Below, one piece after another: positions 37,061-46,829 of a DNA stretch of 64,000 nucleotides (position 1 is the stretch's first letter; every line of letters starts with the position of its first letter). This stretch comes from Herpetosiphonaceae bacterium (GTDB taxonomy: Bacteria; Chloroflexota; Chloroflexia; Chloroflexales; Herpetosiphonaceae), in assembly GCA_026003835.1 (NCBI GenBank), contig BPHZ01000001.1:318001-382000 (forward strand), given 5' to 3'. The notes under the pieces were generated by a model. It had not been told where the DNA came from and searched no databases. It saw nothing but the letters and a program-made list of their open reading frames with translations. The translations under genes and the position numbers were made by a program.

Positions 37061-37089
37061 TTGACAAGCCGGGCCGGTCTTTGTTTAAT
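37061..37089 (+). promoter_or_regulatory. promoter of the zinc dehydrogenase gene
   Basis: TTGACA (37061-37066), 17-bp spacer, TTTAAT (37084-37089). Leader of about 96 nt to the GTG start. Confidence 0.65.
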
Positions 37090-37191
37090 CCAACCAAACC
37101 CTATTTTAACAGCATCATAATCAAATTGCAATGGGGGATGAGGCGTATTTCTGAGTTGATCATCGTTGTCGATCGAGCGTAAGGAGGATTC

Positions 37192-38220
37192 GTGAAAGCT
37201 GCCTTTTTTCGTGAGCATGGACCAGTCGAGGTGTTGGAGTACGCCGAGCTTCCCGACCCTGTTCCTGGACCAGGCGAGGCGCTGGTGCGTGTGCGGGCGG
37301 TTGCGCTGAACCATCTGGATCTGCATGTGCGGCGAGGACTTCCAGGTCTCAAGCTCCAGCTGCCCCATATCGGCGGGTCAGATATCGCCGGGGAAGTTGC
37401 CGCCCTGGGTGAGGGTATCACGGGCTGGGAGCCTGGCGATCGGGTGGTGGTGAACCCCAGCGTAGGCTGCGGCCAGTGCGAGTGGTGCGTGATGGGCGAG
37501 GAGAGCATGTGCGTGCGCTTCCGTATCATCGGCGAGCATATGCCTGGCGGCACAGCGGAGTACGTTACAGTCCCTGCCGCGAATCTCTACAAGATTCCTG
37601 CTGATTACCCCTTTGAGCAGGCCGCCGCGGCGCCGCTGGTCTTTGCCACCGCCTGGCGCGCGCTGATAACGCAGGGCCGGCTGCGCGCCGGTGAGAGCGT
37701 GCTGATCGTTGGAGCGGGCGGAGGCGTTGCCACTGCAGCGATTCAAATTGCCAGGCTGGCCGGCGCGAAGGTTTTCGCTGCCTCACGCAGCCGCGAAAAG
37801 CTGGAGCGCGCGCGGGAGCTGGGCGCCGATGAACTCCTGGATAGCGGCGAGGATTTTTCGCGCGAGATCTGGATGCGCACCGGTAAGCGCGGCGTCGATG
37901 TGGTCCTGGAGAACGTCGGCGCGGTGACCTGGGAGCGCTCGCTGCGCTCACTGGGTCGTGGAGGACGGTTGGTAACCTACGGCGCCACGACCGGCCCACA
38001 GGTGCCGATTGACGTGCGTCAGGTGTTCTGGAAACAGTACAGCATCAGTGGCTCGACAATGTCCAACCGCCATGAGTTTGCCACAGTGATGCGGCTGGTC
38101 TTTTGGGAGCGGCGCATCCAGCCGGTCGTCGATCGTGTGCTGCCGCTGAGCGAGATCCGCGAGGCACATCGCCTGCTTGAGTCAGCGGAACAGTTCGGCA
38201 AGGTTGTGCTGACGCCGTGA
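37192..38220 (+). CDS. zinc-binding alcohol dehydrogenase (MDR)
   Basis: 342 residues from GTG 37192, 5 nt after AAGGAGG. Medium-chain dehydrogenase with a structural zinc loop GCGQCEWCVMGEESMC (four Cys) and Rossmann fold VGAGGGVATAAIQIA. The usual catalytic-zinc Cys position reads NHLDLHVRRG, so it lacks the standard Cys; it resembles the quinone-oxidoreductase-like branch that keeps only the structural metal. The substrate is unknown. Confidence 0.9.
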   Translation: MKAAFFREHGPVEVLEYAELPDPVPGPGEALVRVRAVALNHLDLHVRRGLPGLKLQLPHIGGSDIAGEVAALGEGITGWEPGDRVVVNPSVGCGQCEWCVMGEESMCVRFRIIGEHMPGGTAEYVTVPAANLYKIPADYPFEQAAAAPLVFATAWRALITQGRLRAGESVLIVGAGGGVATAAIQIARLAGAKVFAASRSREKLERARELGADELLDSGEDFSREIWMRTGKRGVDVVLENVGAVTWERSLRSLGRGGRLVTYGATTGPQVPIDVRQVFWKQYSISGSTMSNRHEFATVMRLVFWERRIQPVVDRVLPLSEIREAHRLLESAEQFGKVVLTP

Positions 38221-38298
38221 TCTGATGCTTATCACGGTGATATGCAGACGCGCAGATGGCGCATGTCGCGGCGCCCCCGTGGAAGAAAGAGATATCAG

Positions 38299-38673
38299 AT
38301 GGACGAGTCTACATTCGAGCAGCTTGTGATCGAGGCGCTCGACGCGCTGCCTGAAGAGTTCAGACGACAGCTTGAGAATGTCGAGGTGCTGATTGAGCGG
38401 CGGCCGACGCCGGAGCATCGCCGCGCCGCCGGCCTTAAGCCCTGGCAGTCGCGCTCGCTATATGGGCTATACCAGGGCGTGCCGCTGACCGAGCGGGGGG
38501 GCGGCTATACGCTGGTTCCCCCCGATACGATCACGCTCTTCAGCGAGCCGCTGATGCGCGATTTCCGCTCTCCGGAGGCGTTACGGGAGCAGGTTCGCCG
38601 CACGGTGCTCCACGAGCTGGCGCACTACTTCGGTATCGATGACGATCGTCTGCATGAGCTGGGAGCTTACTAG
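38299..38673 (+). CDS. metallopeptidase family protein (zincin, DUF1025)
   Basis: 124 residues, ATG 4 nt after GAAAGAG. VLHELAHYFGIDDDRLHELG has the HExxH zinc site plus a downstream D as in small zincin-like proteins. VLIERRPTPE and GLYQGVPLTER are the shared family blocks. No signal peptide; the role is unknown and some relatives occur near stress genes. Confidence 0.88.
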   Translation: MDESTFEQLVIEALDALPEEFRRQLENVEVLIERRPTPEHRRAAGLKPWQSRSLYGLYQGVPLTERGGGYTLVPPDTITLFSEPLMRDFRSPEALREQVRRTVLHELAHYFGIDDDRLHELGAY

Positions 38674-38777
38674 CCAACCGATGTCTTTGGTAGCCCCAAC
38701 CCGACGAGATAAACCCTGACCTCTCTGATCTTCAGACAGCCGCCGCGCCGGATCTGACTGTTTGGGGCTCTGCCGCT

Positions 38778-38819
38778 CCGTAGAGATGTCGCGTCCTGAG
38801 GCTTTCGGCGTCTCTACGG
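38778..38819. terminator. hairpin repeat after the zincin gene
   Basis: CCGTAGAGA (38778-38786) and TCTCTACGG (38811-38819) pair, with further partial pairing inward. It has the look of a dispersed CCGTAGAGACG palindrome and would also serve as a terminator. Confidence 0.5.
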
Positions 38820-38885
38820 GGCGATGGCCTGCCCTCTCGAACCTGTGGTACCATACTTCCGAGGACATCGCGATGAGGATAGCCA

Positions 38886-39677
38886 ATGCCTGTCAGAATC
38901 CGGCTGCTTTTCGATTTACTTGCGCTGGCGATCATTGTTGGCTATGTGCTGCTGGCGCGGAGCACAACCACGGGTGGCGCTGCCGACCCGGTATGGCAGG
39001 CCGTGCAGGCTCGCGGCGAGCTGATCGTCGGTACGGACGCCGGATATAGACCCTTTGCTGATTTGCAGGACGGCAAATTTATCGGCTACGATATTGAGTT
39101 GATGGAGGAGATTGGGCGGCGGCTAGGGCTGCGAGTGCGCTTCGTCAACGTCGGATACGATGCCCTCTTTGGTAGCCTGGCCGTTGGTAGGGTCGATGTC
39201 CTTGCCGCCGGGCTGCCGCTAACACCGGAGCAGAGCTGGACGGCGCGGTTTACAGCTCCCTACTTTGATGCCGGACTAATGCTGATGGTCCCGCCGGGCT
39301 CGCCTATCGCAGCGGCCGGCGATCTCTCCGGCAAGCGAGTTGCGGTGGCGCTCGGCTCGACAGCCCATATCGAGGCCCGCCGCCTGCAGCGGAGGCTGCC
39401 CTCGCTGCAGATTGTGGATGCCGCGCTCTCGCCCGCTGCGGCGCTGCAGTTGCTCCGCGCCGGCTCCGCCGATGCCGCCATCGTCGATGCTCCCGCCGCT
39501 ATTGCTGCGCTCAATACCTCGGCGGATCTACAGATTGCTGCTGCGCTTACCTACGAGCCCTACGTGCTTGCCGTCCCTGTTCAGGCCTATAAGCTCCACG
39601 AAGAGCTGAATCGCATCCTTGAAGATCTGCGCCGCGAGGGGTTCTTCACCCGCCTCAACGAGCGCTGGCTGAGGTAG
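38886..39677 (+). CDS. family 3 extracellular solute-binding protein
   Basis: 263 residues, ATG preceded by GAGGAT. A signal anchor (about 6-24, no lipobox Cys) precedes an amino-acid-type periplasmic binding domain: ELIVGTDAGYRPFADLQDGKFIGYDIELMEEIG (in parts: VGTDAGYRPF, GYDIELMEEIG), FTAPYF and GSTAHIEARR. No permease or ATPase gene is nearby, so it is an orphan. It could feed an ABC importer elsewhere or act as a sensor domain. Confidence 0.88.
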   Translation: MPVRIRLLFDLLALAIIVGYVLLARSTTTGGAADPVWQAVQARGELIVGTDAGYRPFADLQDGKFIGYDIELMEEIGRRLGLRVRFVNVGYDALFGSLAVGRVDVLAAGLPLTPEQSWTARFTAPYFDAGLMLMVPPGSPIAAAGDLSGKRVAVALGSTAHIEARRLQRRLPSLQIVDAALSPAAALQLLRAGSADAAIVDAPAAIAALNTSADLQIAAALTYEPYVLAVPVQAYKLHEELNRILEDLRREGFFTRLNERWLR

Positions 39678-39838
39678 GGTTGACCATGAAGGCAGGGATC
39701 ACAGCGCAACATCAATGCTTTCGTCCGTCAATGTTTTGCTCTACCTCGCTTCTGGAAAGGATATTCTGGTTACGTGTTGCAGCATAGCGATCATCCCATC
39801 AGCGCCAGGTATAGTTCTGGGGAAGGAGGATCATTAAA

Positions 39839-41095
39839 ATGCCAGCCTATGCTCGCAAAACCCCTTTAATCCTTAGCGTAGCCAGTTTGCTTGTCCTTCC
39901 CGCCCTCACCAGCCTGGTGACGACGGGCGGTATGCCGCCAGGTTTTGGCATCTTTCCACCACAGCAATCCCCCAACGTCCCCGGATTTCACCCTCTCGCC
40001 CTGCTGATCGCATCGGCTATCGCAGGGCTTATCTCGGCCTTCCTGCTCTTCCCGCGCCGGTTCGGCTTCAAGCCGGCGCCGTCTGCTCCTGTGCGAGCCG
40101 AACCAACCATACAGCGGCGATTTCCCGCATGGTTCTGGCCCGGCGCCGTGATGTGCATCATCTCCTGGATCGCTATGTGGGGACAATTCGCGGCGCTTGG
40201 TTCGCTTATCCACTACACCTTTGTCCCACTGTGGTGGGGTTTCATCCTGGCTATCGACGGCCTGGTCTACCGGAGAACGGGCGGCAGATCGCTGATCGCG
40301 AAGTATCCGCTGCGGATGGTTGCCATTGCAATCTCGTCGTCTGCGGGATGGTACCTCTTTGAATATCTTGATTATTTTGTCTTGAGCAACTGGTACTATC
40401 CCCACAACGACATCTTCTCCAGCGCCGGCTACCTGGTTTGGTTTGGGCTGGCCTATACAACGGTGCTACCATCGATCTTTGAGTGGTACAACCTCCTGAT
40501 GACCTTTGATGGGCTACGTAACCGCTATGCTTACGGCCCAAAGCTAGCGCCCTCGCGGCGAGCCTGGTGGATAGCGCTTGCTGTCGGCGCGCTCTCACTC
40601 ATCGCTCTTGTGATCTGGCCCTTCTACACGTTCTTTATGCTCTGGATCTGCCCGCTCCTCATCCTGACCGCGACACTCGCGCTGTCCGGCTACTGGACGC
40701 CACTGACACCGATATCCAGAGGTGACTGGAGCATGGTTGTGCTGGTAGGCCTCGCATGTCTGATCAACTACTTCATTGGCGAAATGTGGAACTACTGGAG
40801 CCCGCCCAACAACCCTAATTATTGGAAATATGATGTGCCCTTTGTCAACGTTCTGCACGTGTTTGAAATGCCGGCGCTGGGGTTCTTCGGCTATCTGCCC
40901 TTTGGAGTGATGTGCTGGGTATGGTGGCTGTACACCGCCTACGGGTTTGGGTTGAGCCCGTACATCGACGTGGTTTCCGCCGGAGACGAGACGCAAGAGT
41001 CGTCTATGAGCCGAGAAGCCGGGAGGCAGCGCCAACGAGCAGGTGAGCGACGATCAGGCGATCAGCCTCACCCTGGAGCACAGCCCCACCGGTGA
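39839..41095 (+). CDS. polytopic membrane protein
   Basis: 418 residues with about ten hydrophobic helices, ATG after GGAGGAT. Trp/Tyr-rich loops (YYPHNDIFSSAGYLVWFG, WNYWSPPNNPNYWKYDVPFVNV) are its most marked feature. It matches nothing I can name. From about residue 385 the sequence turns into a charged, Arg/Gln-rich tail (MSREAGRQRQRAGERRSG...) unlike the rest, which may be a frameshifted end. It is followed by the broken DinB gene. Confidence 0.8.
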   Translation: MPAYARKTPLILSVASLLVLPALTSLVTTGGMPPGFGIFPPQQSPNVPGFHPLALLIASAIAGLISAFLLFPRRFGFKPAPSAPVRAEPTIQRRFPAWFWPGAVMCIISWIAMWGQFAALGSLIHYTFVPLWWGFILAIDGLVYRRTGGRSLIAKYPLRMVAIAISSSAGWYLFEYLDYFVLSNWYYPHNDIFSSAGYLVWFGLAYTTVLPSIFEWYNLLMTFDGLRNRYAYGPKLAPSRRAWWIALAVGALSLIALVIWPFYTFFMLWICPLLILTATLALSGYWTPLTPISRGDWSMVVLVGLACLINYFIGEMWNYWSPPNNPNYWKYDVPFVNVLHVFEMPALGFFGYLPFGVMCWVWWLYTAYGFGLSPYIDVVSAGDETQESSMSREAGRQRQRAGERRSGDQPHPGAQPHR

Positions 41096-41151
41096 GGCGG
41101 CGCTGGTCGGGCGCTGCGCTCCAGACTCAGCAGGAAGACAGCGAGTGCGGA

Positions 41152-41685
41152 CTAGCCTTCTCGCAGTGCGCCCGTTGCGATACCATACATCCAGCCGCTC
41201 ATGTCGGGCGGTTCAATACCAAGCTGGCTCAGAATAGTCGCTATATGAGTGCGATGTTCGGTGGCGTGATTAATTGCCTGGATGAGCAGAACATCGGCTG
41301 AGGCTATCCTGTGTCCGTTTTTGCCCTGCCAGCTTACCTGCTCACCTGCGCGGGAGCGTGCCGCAACCTCAACCAGACCTTCTCCAGCGCGCCGGACGTG
41401 CTCGTACAGCTCGGCCATCGTCAGCTCCCGCTCCGCCTACAGCGCCTTATCCCGCGGCCGGCCGGTCAGGATCGAGAGATAGTAGGCCTCGCCGTGAACG
41501 ATATGGGAGAGCGTTTCACGAATACTCCCGAAGGTTCCTGTTGCCCCTGTGTCAAGCTGCTCCTCGGTGAGATCGCGGCAAGCCTCGAACAGGCGCAAGT
41601 TGGCCCAAAGGTTGTGGCGAAACAGCGCGACCAGCGGATGCTCCTGCAAGTGATCGATATGGTTATTTGGCGCTTCAGCGGTCAT
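41152..41685 (-). pseudogene. DinB-family gene with in-frame stop
   Basis: A complete DinB-like gene, read on the minus strand from ATG 41685. NHIDHLQEHPLVALFRHNLWANLRLFEACRDL and ETLSHIVHGEAYYLSILTG (in parts) form the first half. A TAG at 41437-41439 interrupts it after RPRDKAL. The same frame continues AERELTMAELYEHVRRAGEG ... and the metal-ligand His region INHATEHRTHIATILSQLG to a stop at 41152. One nonsense change (e.g. TAG from CAG or GAG) explains the break. The two halves were checked to be in one frame. Confidence 0.85.
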
Positions 41686-41984
41686 CATGCTCCTCACATA
41701 CGCTACAAAAGGGAAACGAGCAGCTCATCAGGTACTGCATACGCAGTATAGCACGGCTCGTAATCCACCACACAGTTTGTTGCCTATCATATCAGTTGGA
41801 CAGATCGCGCCATATTTATCGAGATATTCCATCTTTAAGATCCGCTGTTGATCGCTCCAGCGCAGAAGATGCCAATTTCTTCACCAGCCGGTTACCAGTT
41901 CATCCTCTGAGCCGGTGCTGCCTGGAACGGCTGCGTTTCATCTCTAACCTGGAAGAGCCGGTGTGCGACATGGCCCGTAGCTGA

Positions 41985-42060
41985 GGCTCCAACGGATCCG
42001 GCGGGCTGGGCGACGGCACCACAAGCAGCGCGAGCCCAGTGGTGGTGATCGGTCTGTTTT
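41985..42060 (+). pseudogene. remnant RCC1 module
   Basis: Translates as GSNGSGGLGDGTTSSASPVVVIG, matching the GQLGDGTTTSSASPVVVGG core of the modules in the gene downstream, but after a stop (GCTGAGG) and before a non-homologous end. It lacks a start. It looks like the tail of an older RCC1 gene. The rest of 41698-42574 holds no gene that I can support. Confidence 0.75.
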
Positions 42061-42296
42061 CCATCGTGCTACTCACCTTAACGGCGGGGCCGATCAGTGT
42101 TGCCCGATGTCGGCGGGCAGTACCGTCCATGCGGAGGTGCCAACAGCTGCGGTGCTGTAACCTGTAAACAATGCACGAGAGCATTATATTTCTACTCAAC
42201 GCTGGGATATCCTGCGGTTGACGGCGCGAATGTTCGTAGATTGCCGGTCTTGATGAAGATGGTGGTCAAGTCATCCAGCAACAGGTGGAAAACCGC

Positions 42297-42325
42297 TTGA
42301 CACCTCAGCACTTGTGGCCTATCAT
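42297..42325 (+). promoter_or_regulatory. candidate promoter for the RCC1 gene
   Basis: TTGACA (42297-42302), 17-bp spacer, TATCAT (42320-42325); the leader to the ATG would be about 240 nt. Confidence 0.6.
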
Positions 42326-42574
42326 GCCAGCCGTGCAAATTCCGTCAACTTCATCAAGCTATCGACACCTTTGGTACACAGTCGGCCTTGCCTACGTGCA
42401 CGCTGCGCAATCTCCTCACCCCTCGTCTATCCGTTCAATACCTGCGCCGGAGCTGACCAGGAGAGGGACGTTGCGCCCGCACCCTGGGAATCCGGTCTAG
42501 GGACGTGGCCCATGGCTGCGCCGCTGTGATAGGTTGTTGTCTTATCAGATACTACTGTTCTGGAGGAAGTTTGC

Positions 42575-43408
42575 ATGTCTGGATTGGTTGCCCGTTGCTC
42601 CCGGCTCGCCATAGCCCTCCGCGTGCTGGGGATGCTGTTGACCCTAACCTTCGTTCCGCTCACAACGCTGCCTCAGCCGGGCGTCGCAGCGGCGCCTGTG
42701 CCTCCCGCAAGCCGCGCGTCCGCCCCTGCCCCGGCGGCGCTGCGCACTCCCGAGGACCTGGGCCTGCCGGTTGCCGGGCGTCTGCAGATCAGCGCCGGGT
42801 GGGATCACAGCTGCGTGGTGCTGGCGGACGGCACGGCCCGCTGCTGGGGCGCTAACGGGGCTGGCCAGCTGGGCGACAGCACCACGACGAGCAGTTCCAG
42901 CCCGGTGGTGGTGGGCGGGGCGACGCCGCTGACGGACATCGTGGCCCTCAGCGCCGGAGGGTCGCACAGCTGCGCGCTGGTGGCGGACGGCACGGCCCGC
43001 TGCTGGGGCAATAACGGGGATGGCCAGCTGGGCGATGGCACGACCACAGATAGCGCTAGCCCGGTGGTGGTGGGGGGCGTCACGCCGCTGACGGACATCG
43101 TGGCCCTCAGCGTCGGGTACGCGCACAGCTGCGCGCTGCTGGTGGACGGTACGGCCCGCTGCTGGGGCAGGAACGACTATGGCCAGCTGGGCAACGGCAC
43201 GACCACAGATAGCGCCAGCCCGGTGGTGGTGGGCGGGGCGACGCCGCTGACGGACATCGTGGCCCTCAGCGCCGGTGGGGAGCACAGCTGCGCGCTGCTG
43301 GTGGACGGTACGGCCCGCTGCTGGGGCGCTAACGGCTCCGGCCAGCTGGGCAACGGCACCAGAATGAGCAGCCCCAGCCCGGTGGTGGTGGGGGGGCGAC
43401 GCCGCTGA
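42575..43408 (+). CDS. RCC1-repeat secreted protein, segment 1 (start)
   Basis: Starts at ATG 42575 after TGGAGGAAG. The first 46 residues form a signal peptide (ALRVLGMLLTLTFVPLTTL) with cleavage near VAAAP. Four RCC1 modules of 51 residues follow (pattern SAGGxHSCALLADGTARCWG, then N/D, GQLGDGTTT, SSASPVVVGG, ATPLTDIVAL). At 43390-43396 a run of 7 G, where 8 would keep the phase, shifts the frame and the ORF ends in 4 codons. Beta-propeller RCC1 repeats with two Cys per module are expected to be stabilised by disulfides outside the cell. The full protein would be about 1190 residues. Confidence 0.75.
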   Translation: MSGLVARCSRLAIALRVLGMLLTLTFVPLTTLPQPGVAAAPVPPASRASAPAPAALRTPEDLGLPVAGRLQISAGWDHSCVVLADGTARCWGANGAGQLGDSTTTSSSSPVVVGGATPLTDIVALSAGGSHSCALVADGTARCWGNNGDGQLGDGTTTDSASPVVVGGVTPLTDIVALSVGYAHSCALLVDGTARCWGRNDYGQLGNGTTTDSASPVVVGGATPLTDIVALSAGGEHSCALLVDGTARCWGANGSGQLGNGTRMSSPSPVVVGGRRR

Positions 43409-45078
43409 CGGACATCGTGGCCCTCAGCGCCGGTGGGTCGCACAGCTGCGCGCTGCTGGCAGACGGCACGGCCCGCTGCTGGGGCTACAACTATTCTGGC
43501 CAGCTGGGCGACGGCACGACGGTGAGCAGCCCCAGCCCGGTGGTGGTGGGTGGCGCCACGCCGCTGACGGACATCGTGGCCCTCAGCGCCGGTGGGTATC
43601 ACAGCTGCGCGCTGCTGGCGGACGGCACGGCCCGCTGCTGGGGCAATAACTGGGCTGGCCAGCTGGGCGACGGCACGACCACAGATAGCGCTAGCCCGGT
43701 GGTGGTGGGCGGGGCGACGCCGCTGATGGACATCGTGGCCCTCAGCGTCGGTGGGTATCACAGCTGCGCGCTGGTGGCGGACGGCAGTGCGCGCTGCTGG
43801 GGCGCTAACTGGTCTGGCCAGCTGGGCGATGGTACTTCCACCAGCAGCCCGCTGGTGGTGGGTGGGGCGACGCCGCTGACGGACATCATGGCCCTCAGCG
43901 CCGGGGACGCGCACAGCTGCGCGCTGCTCAGCGATGGCACGGCCCGCTGCTGGGGCGCTAACTGGTATGGCCAGCTGGGCGACGGCACGACCACAGATAG
44001 CGCCAGCCCGGTGGTGGTGGGCGGGACCAGCCCGCTGACGGACATCGTGGCCCTCAGCGCCGGGGGGGTGCACAGCTGCGCGCTGCTGGCGGACGGCACG
44101 GCCCGCTGCTGGGGCAATAACTGGTATGGCCAGCTGGGCGACGGCACGACGACGAGCAGTCCCAGTCCAGTGGTAGTGGGTGGGGCGACGCCGCTGACGG
44201 ACATCGTGGCCCTCAGCGCCGGGTGGTATCACAGCTGCGCGCTGCTGGCGGACGGTACGGCCCGCTGCTGGGGTGACAACTATTCTGGTCAGCTGGGCGA
44301 CGGCACGACGACGAGCAGTCCCAGCCCGGTGGTGGTGGGTGGGGCGACGCCGCTGACGGACATCGTGGCCCTCAGCGCCGGGTGGTATCACAGCTGCGCG
44401 CTGCTGGCGGACGGCAGTGCCCGCTGCTGGGGCGCTAACTGGGATGGCCAGCTGGGCGATGGCACGACGACGAGCAGTCCCAGCCCGGTGGTGGTGGGTG
44501 GGGCGACGCCGCTGACGGACATCGTGGCCCTCAGCGCCGGGTGGTATCACAGCTGCGCACTGCTGGCAGACGGCACGGCCCGCTGCTGGGGCGCTAACTG
44601 GGATGGCCAGCTAGGCGACGGCACGACGACGAGGAGTCCCAGCCCGGTGGTGGTGGGTGGGGCGACGCCGCTGACGGACATCGTGGCCCTCAGCACCGGT
44701 GGGGAGCACAGCTGCGCGGTACTGGACGATGGCAGCGCCCGCTGCTGGGGCGACAATTGGGCTGGCCAGTTGGGCGACGGCACCAGAATGAGCAGCCCCA
44801 GCCCGGTGGTGGTGGGGGGGGGCGACGCCGCTGACGGACATTGTGGCCCTCAGCGCCGGGAGGGATTACACCTGCGCGGTACTGGACGATGGCAGCGCCC
44901 GCTGCTGGGGCGACAATTGGGCTGGCCAGCTGGGCATTGGTGTCTTTGGGCATCGTTCCACCCCAGCGCCAGTGGTCGGGCTGGCTGCGCTACCGTACAC
45001 TGCGACCCAGCTGAGCGCCGGAGGCGGTCATACCTGCGCGCTGGTGGCAGACGGCAGTGCGCGCTGCTGGGGCGCTAA
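43397..45078 (+). CDS. RCC1-repeat protein, segment 2 (frame -1)
   Basis: Nine further modules in the next frame, to 44822, where a run of 9 G (44814-44822) shifts the frame again; the ORF itself runs on to 45078 out of phase. The GTG at 43417 has no ribosome site, so this is not a separate gene but a continuation. Confidence 0.65.
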
Positions 45079-45715
45079 CGGGGCTGGCCAGCTGGGCGAC
45101 GGCACGACCACAGATCGCGCCCGCCCGGTGGTGGTGGGTGGGGCGACGCCGCTGACGCATGTGCTGGCCCTCAGCGTCGGGGATGCGTACACCTGCGCGC
45201 TGCTGGCCGATGCGACCGCGCGCTGTTGGGGCGATAACTATTATGGCCAGCTAGGCGACGGCACCAGAATGAGCAGCCCCAGCCCGGTGGTGGTGGGGGG
45301 GGGCGACGCCGCTGACGGACATCGTGGCCCTCAGCGCCGGGGATGCGCATACCTGCGCGCTGCTGGCGGACGGCACGGCCCGCTGCTGGGGCGACAACTG
45401 GTATGGTCAGTTGGGCGACGGCTCCACGACGAGCAGTGCCAGCCCGGTGGTGGTGGGCGGAGCGACGCCGCTGACGGACATTGTGGCCCTCAGCGCCGGT
45501 GGGGCGCACACCTGCGCGCTGCTGGCGGACGGCACGGCCCGCTGCTGGGGCGACAACTGGTATGGTCAGTTGGGCGACGGCTCCACGACGAGCAGTGCCA
45601 GCCCGGTGGTGGTGGGCGGAGCGACGCCGCTGACGAATGTGCTGGCCCTCAGCGCCGGGTACGCGCACAGCTGCGCGCTGGTGGCAGACGGCAGTGCGCG
45701 CTGCTGGGGCGCTAA
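44823..45715 (+). CDS. RCC1-repeat protein, segment 3 (frame restored)
   Basis: Three modules, of which the first deviates after GQLGI (VFGHRSTPAPVVGLAALPYTATQL). A second run of 9 G (45295-45303) shifts the frame once more. Confidence 0.6.
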
Positions 45716-46148
45716 CGGGGCTGGCCAGCTGGGCGATGGCACCACGACGAGCAGTGCCAGCCCGGTGGTGGTGGGCGGGGCGACCCCGCTGACGAATGTG
45801 CTGGCCCTCAGCGCCGGGTCGTATCACAGCTGCGCGCTGCTGGCGGACGGCGGGGTGCGCTGCTGGGGCGCTAACTGGTCTGGCCAGCTGGGCGATGGCT
45901 CCACGACGAGCAGCCCCAGCCCGGTGGCGGTGGGCGGGGCGACGCCGCTGACGGACATCGTGGCCCTCAGCGCCGGTGGGGAGTACAGCTGCGCGCTGCT
46001 GGCGGACGGTGGGGTGCGCTGCTGGGGGAGGAACGACTATGGCCAGCTGGGCGACGGCACGACCACAGATAGCGCCAGCCCGGTGAGTAGTCTGCTGGGG
46101 CCTCTCGTGTATCGCAGCTATGTGCCGCTGATCGCGCGGAGCAATTAA
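45304..46148 (+). CDS. RCC1-repeat protein, segment 4 (C-terminus)
   Basis: Five modules and the C-terminus LLGPLVYRSYVPLIARSN, stop at 46148. YRSYVPLIAR recalls the conserved YLPLI/V-type tail I associate with secreted Chloroflexota proteins, which may mark sorting; that is from memory. It is closed by a strong hairpin. Confidence 0.65.
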
Positions 46149-46161
46149 CGTCGTTGCTCTC

Positions 46162-46214
46162 CCAACAGGGTCCCGCCTGGGCCGGCCGTGTACGCGCAGG
46201 CAGGACCCTGTTGG
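46162..46214 (+). terminator. terminator of the RCC1 gene
   Basis: An 18-bp stem, CCAACAGGGTCCCGCCTG (46162-46179) against 46197-46214, one mismatch, 14 nt after the stop. The following 46215-46829 holds no supported gene. Confidence 0.8.
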
Positions 46215-46701
46215 CGCTCGGCATCTCTGGAGCAGCCCCTTCTGTCGCCATGTTCCCAACATATGCAGGCACGTGCGTCGTGGGCGGGTGGTTGTGGCTG
46301 TGCGGTGCTGTAACGTATACAATCTGAAAAGCAAGTCTCACTATGCGCCTTTGGGCCGTGTAGCGCCAGGGCAGCCGCCAGATCGAGAGCTTGATGACGA
46401 CCGACATCTCCAGCCCGCGTTGCTGCTGTCGCATCCACCGACACCGCCCGCAGGGCATGCGCTTGCAGGTGAGAGGAGGTTCCCTATGGGGAGGATAACG
46501 ATCACAAAAGCGTCATCCATTCAGCGCAATCTATCCCCACACCATCGATGATCGAGGACAGGGGTGTGAGCAATGAAGGGTAAAATGAGGGGGCAGCGGT
46601 CAGCGATCCTGATCTTGCGTGGCCCGGCTTGTAGCGAAATCTCCCCGCTCGGACTCTAATCTACGACATTTCATCCACGGCGCGGTCGTATGATAACCTT
46701 G

Positions 46702-46731
46702 TTGACCGCGTCGTTACTTGTGCGCGATATT
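46702..46731 (+). promoter_or_regulatory. candidate promoter of the small membrane protein gene
   Basis: TTGACC (46702-46707), 18-bp spacer, GATATT (46726-46731), about 98 bp before the ATG. Weak. Confidence 0.4.
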
Positions 46732-46829
46732 CGCTTCAAGGACCACTTTTAGAGAGGTGTTGGCGGGTAGGCGTCGTTGAGATCCGGTGCCTACGCAACG
46801 AGGAGGAGTACGGCAGAGGAGGGTGTGCA

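Larger units (their letters stand above)
42780..46090 (+). repeat. array of 21 RCC1 modules, 153-bp period
   Basis: Twenty-one tandem modules of about 153 bp. Adjacent copies are often nearly identical at DNA level, e.g. modules 10-12 and 17-18. The array is a direct-repeat DNA prone to recombination as well as slippage. The antisense of this array gives long false ORFs. Confidence 0.9.

Noticed and set aside
43177..44550. Long minus-strand open frames (also 45171-46334) opposite the RCC1 gene
   Set aside because: They are the antisense of tandem RCC1 modules and repeat RRPTHHHRAG-like units, with no ribosome site.
42780..46090. Regularly spaced repeats as a CRISPR array
   Set aside because: The period is 153 bp and the repeats code for RCC1 modules with no unique spacers.
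46273..46551. Small open frame after the RCC1 terminator
   Set aside because: No ribosome site near its start and no recognisable feature; the stretch looks non-coding.
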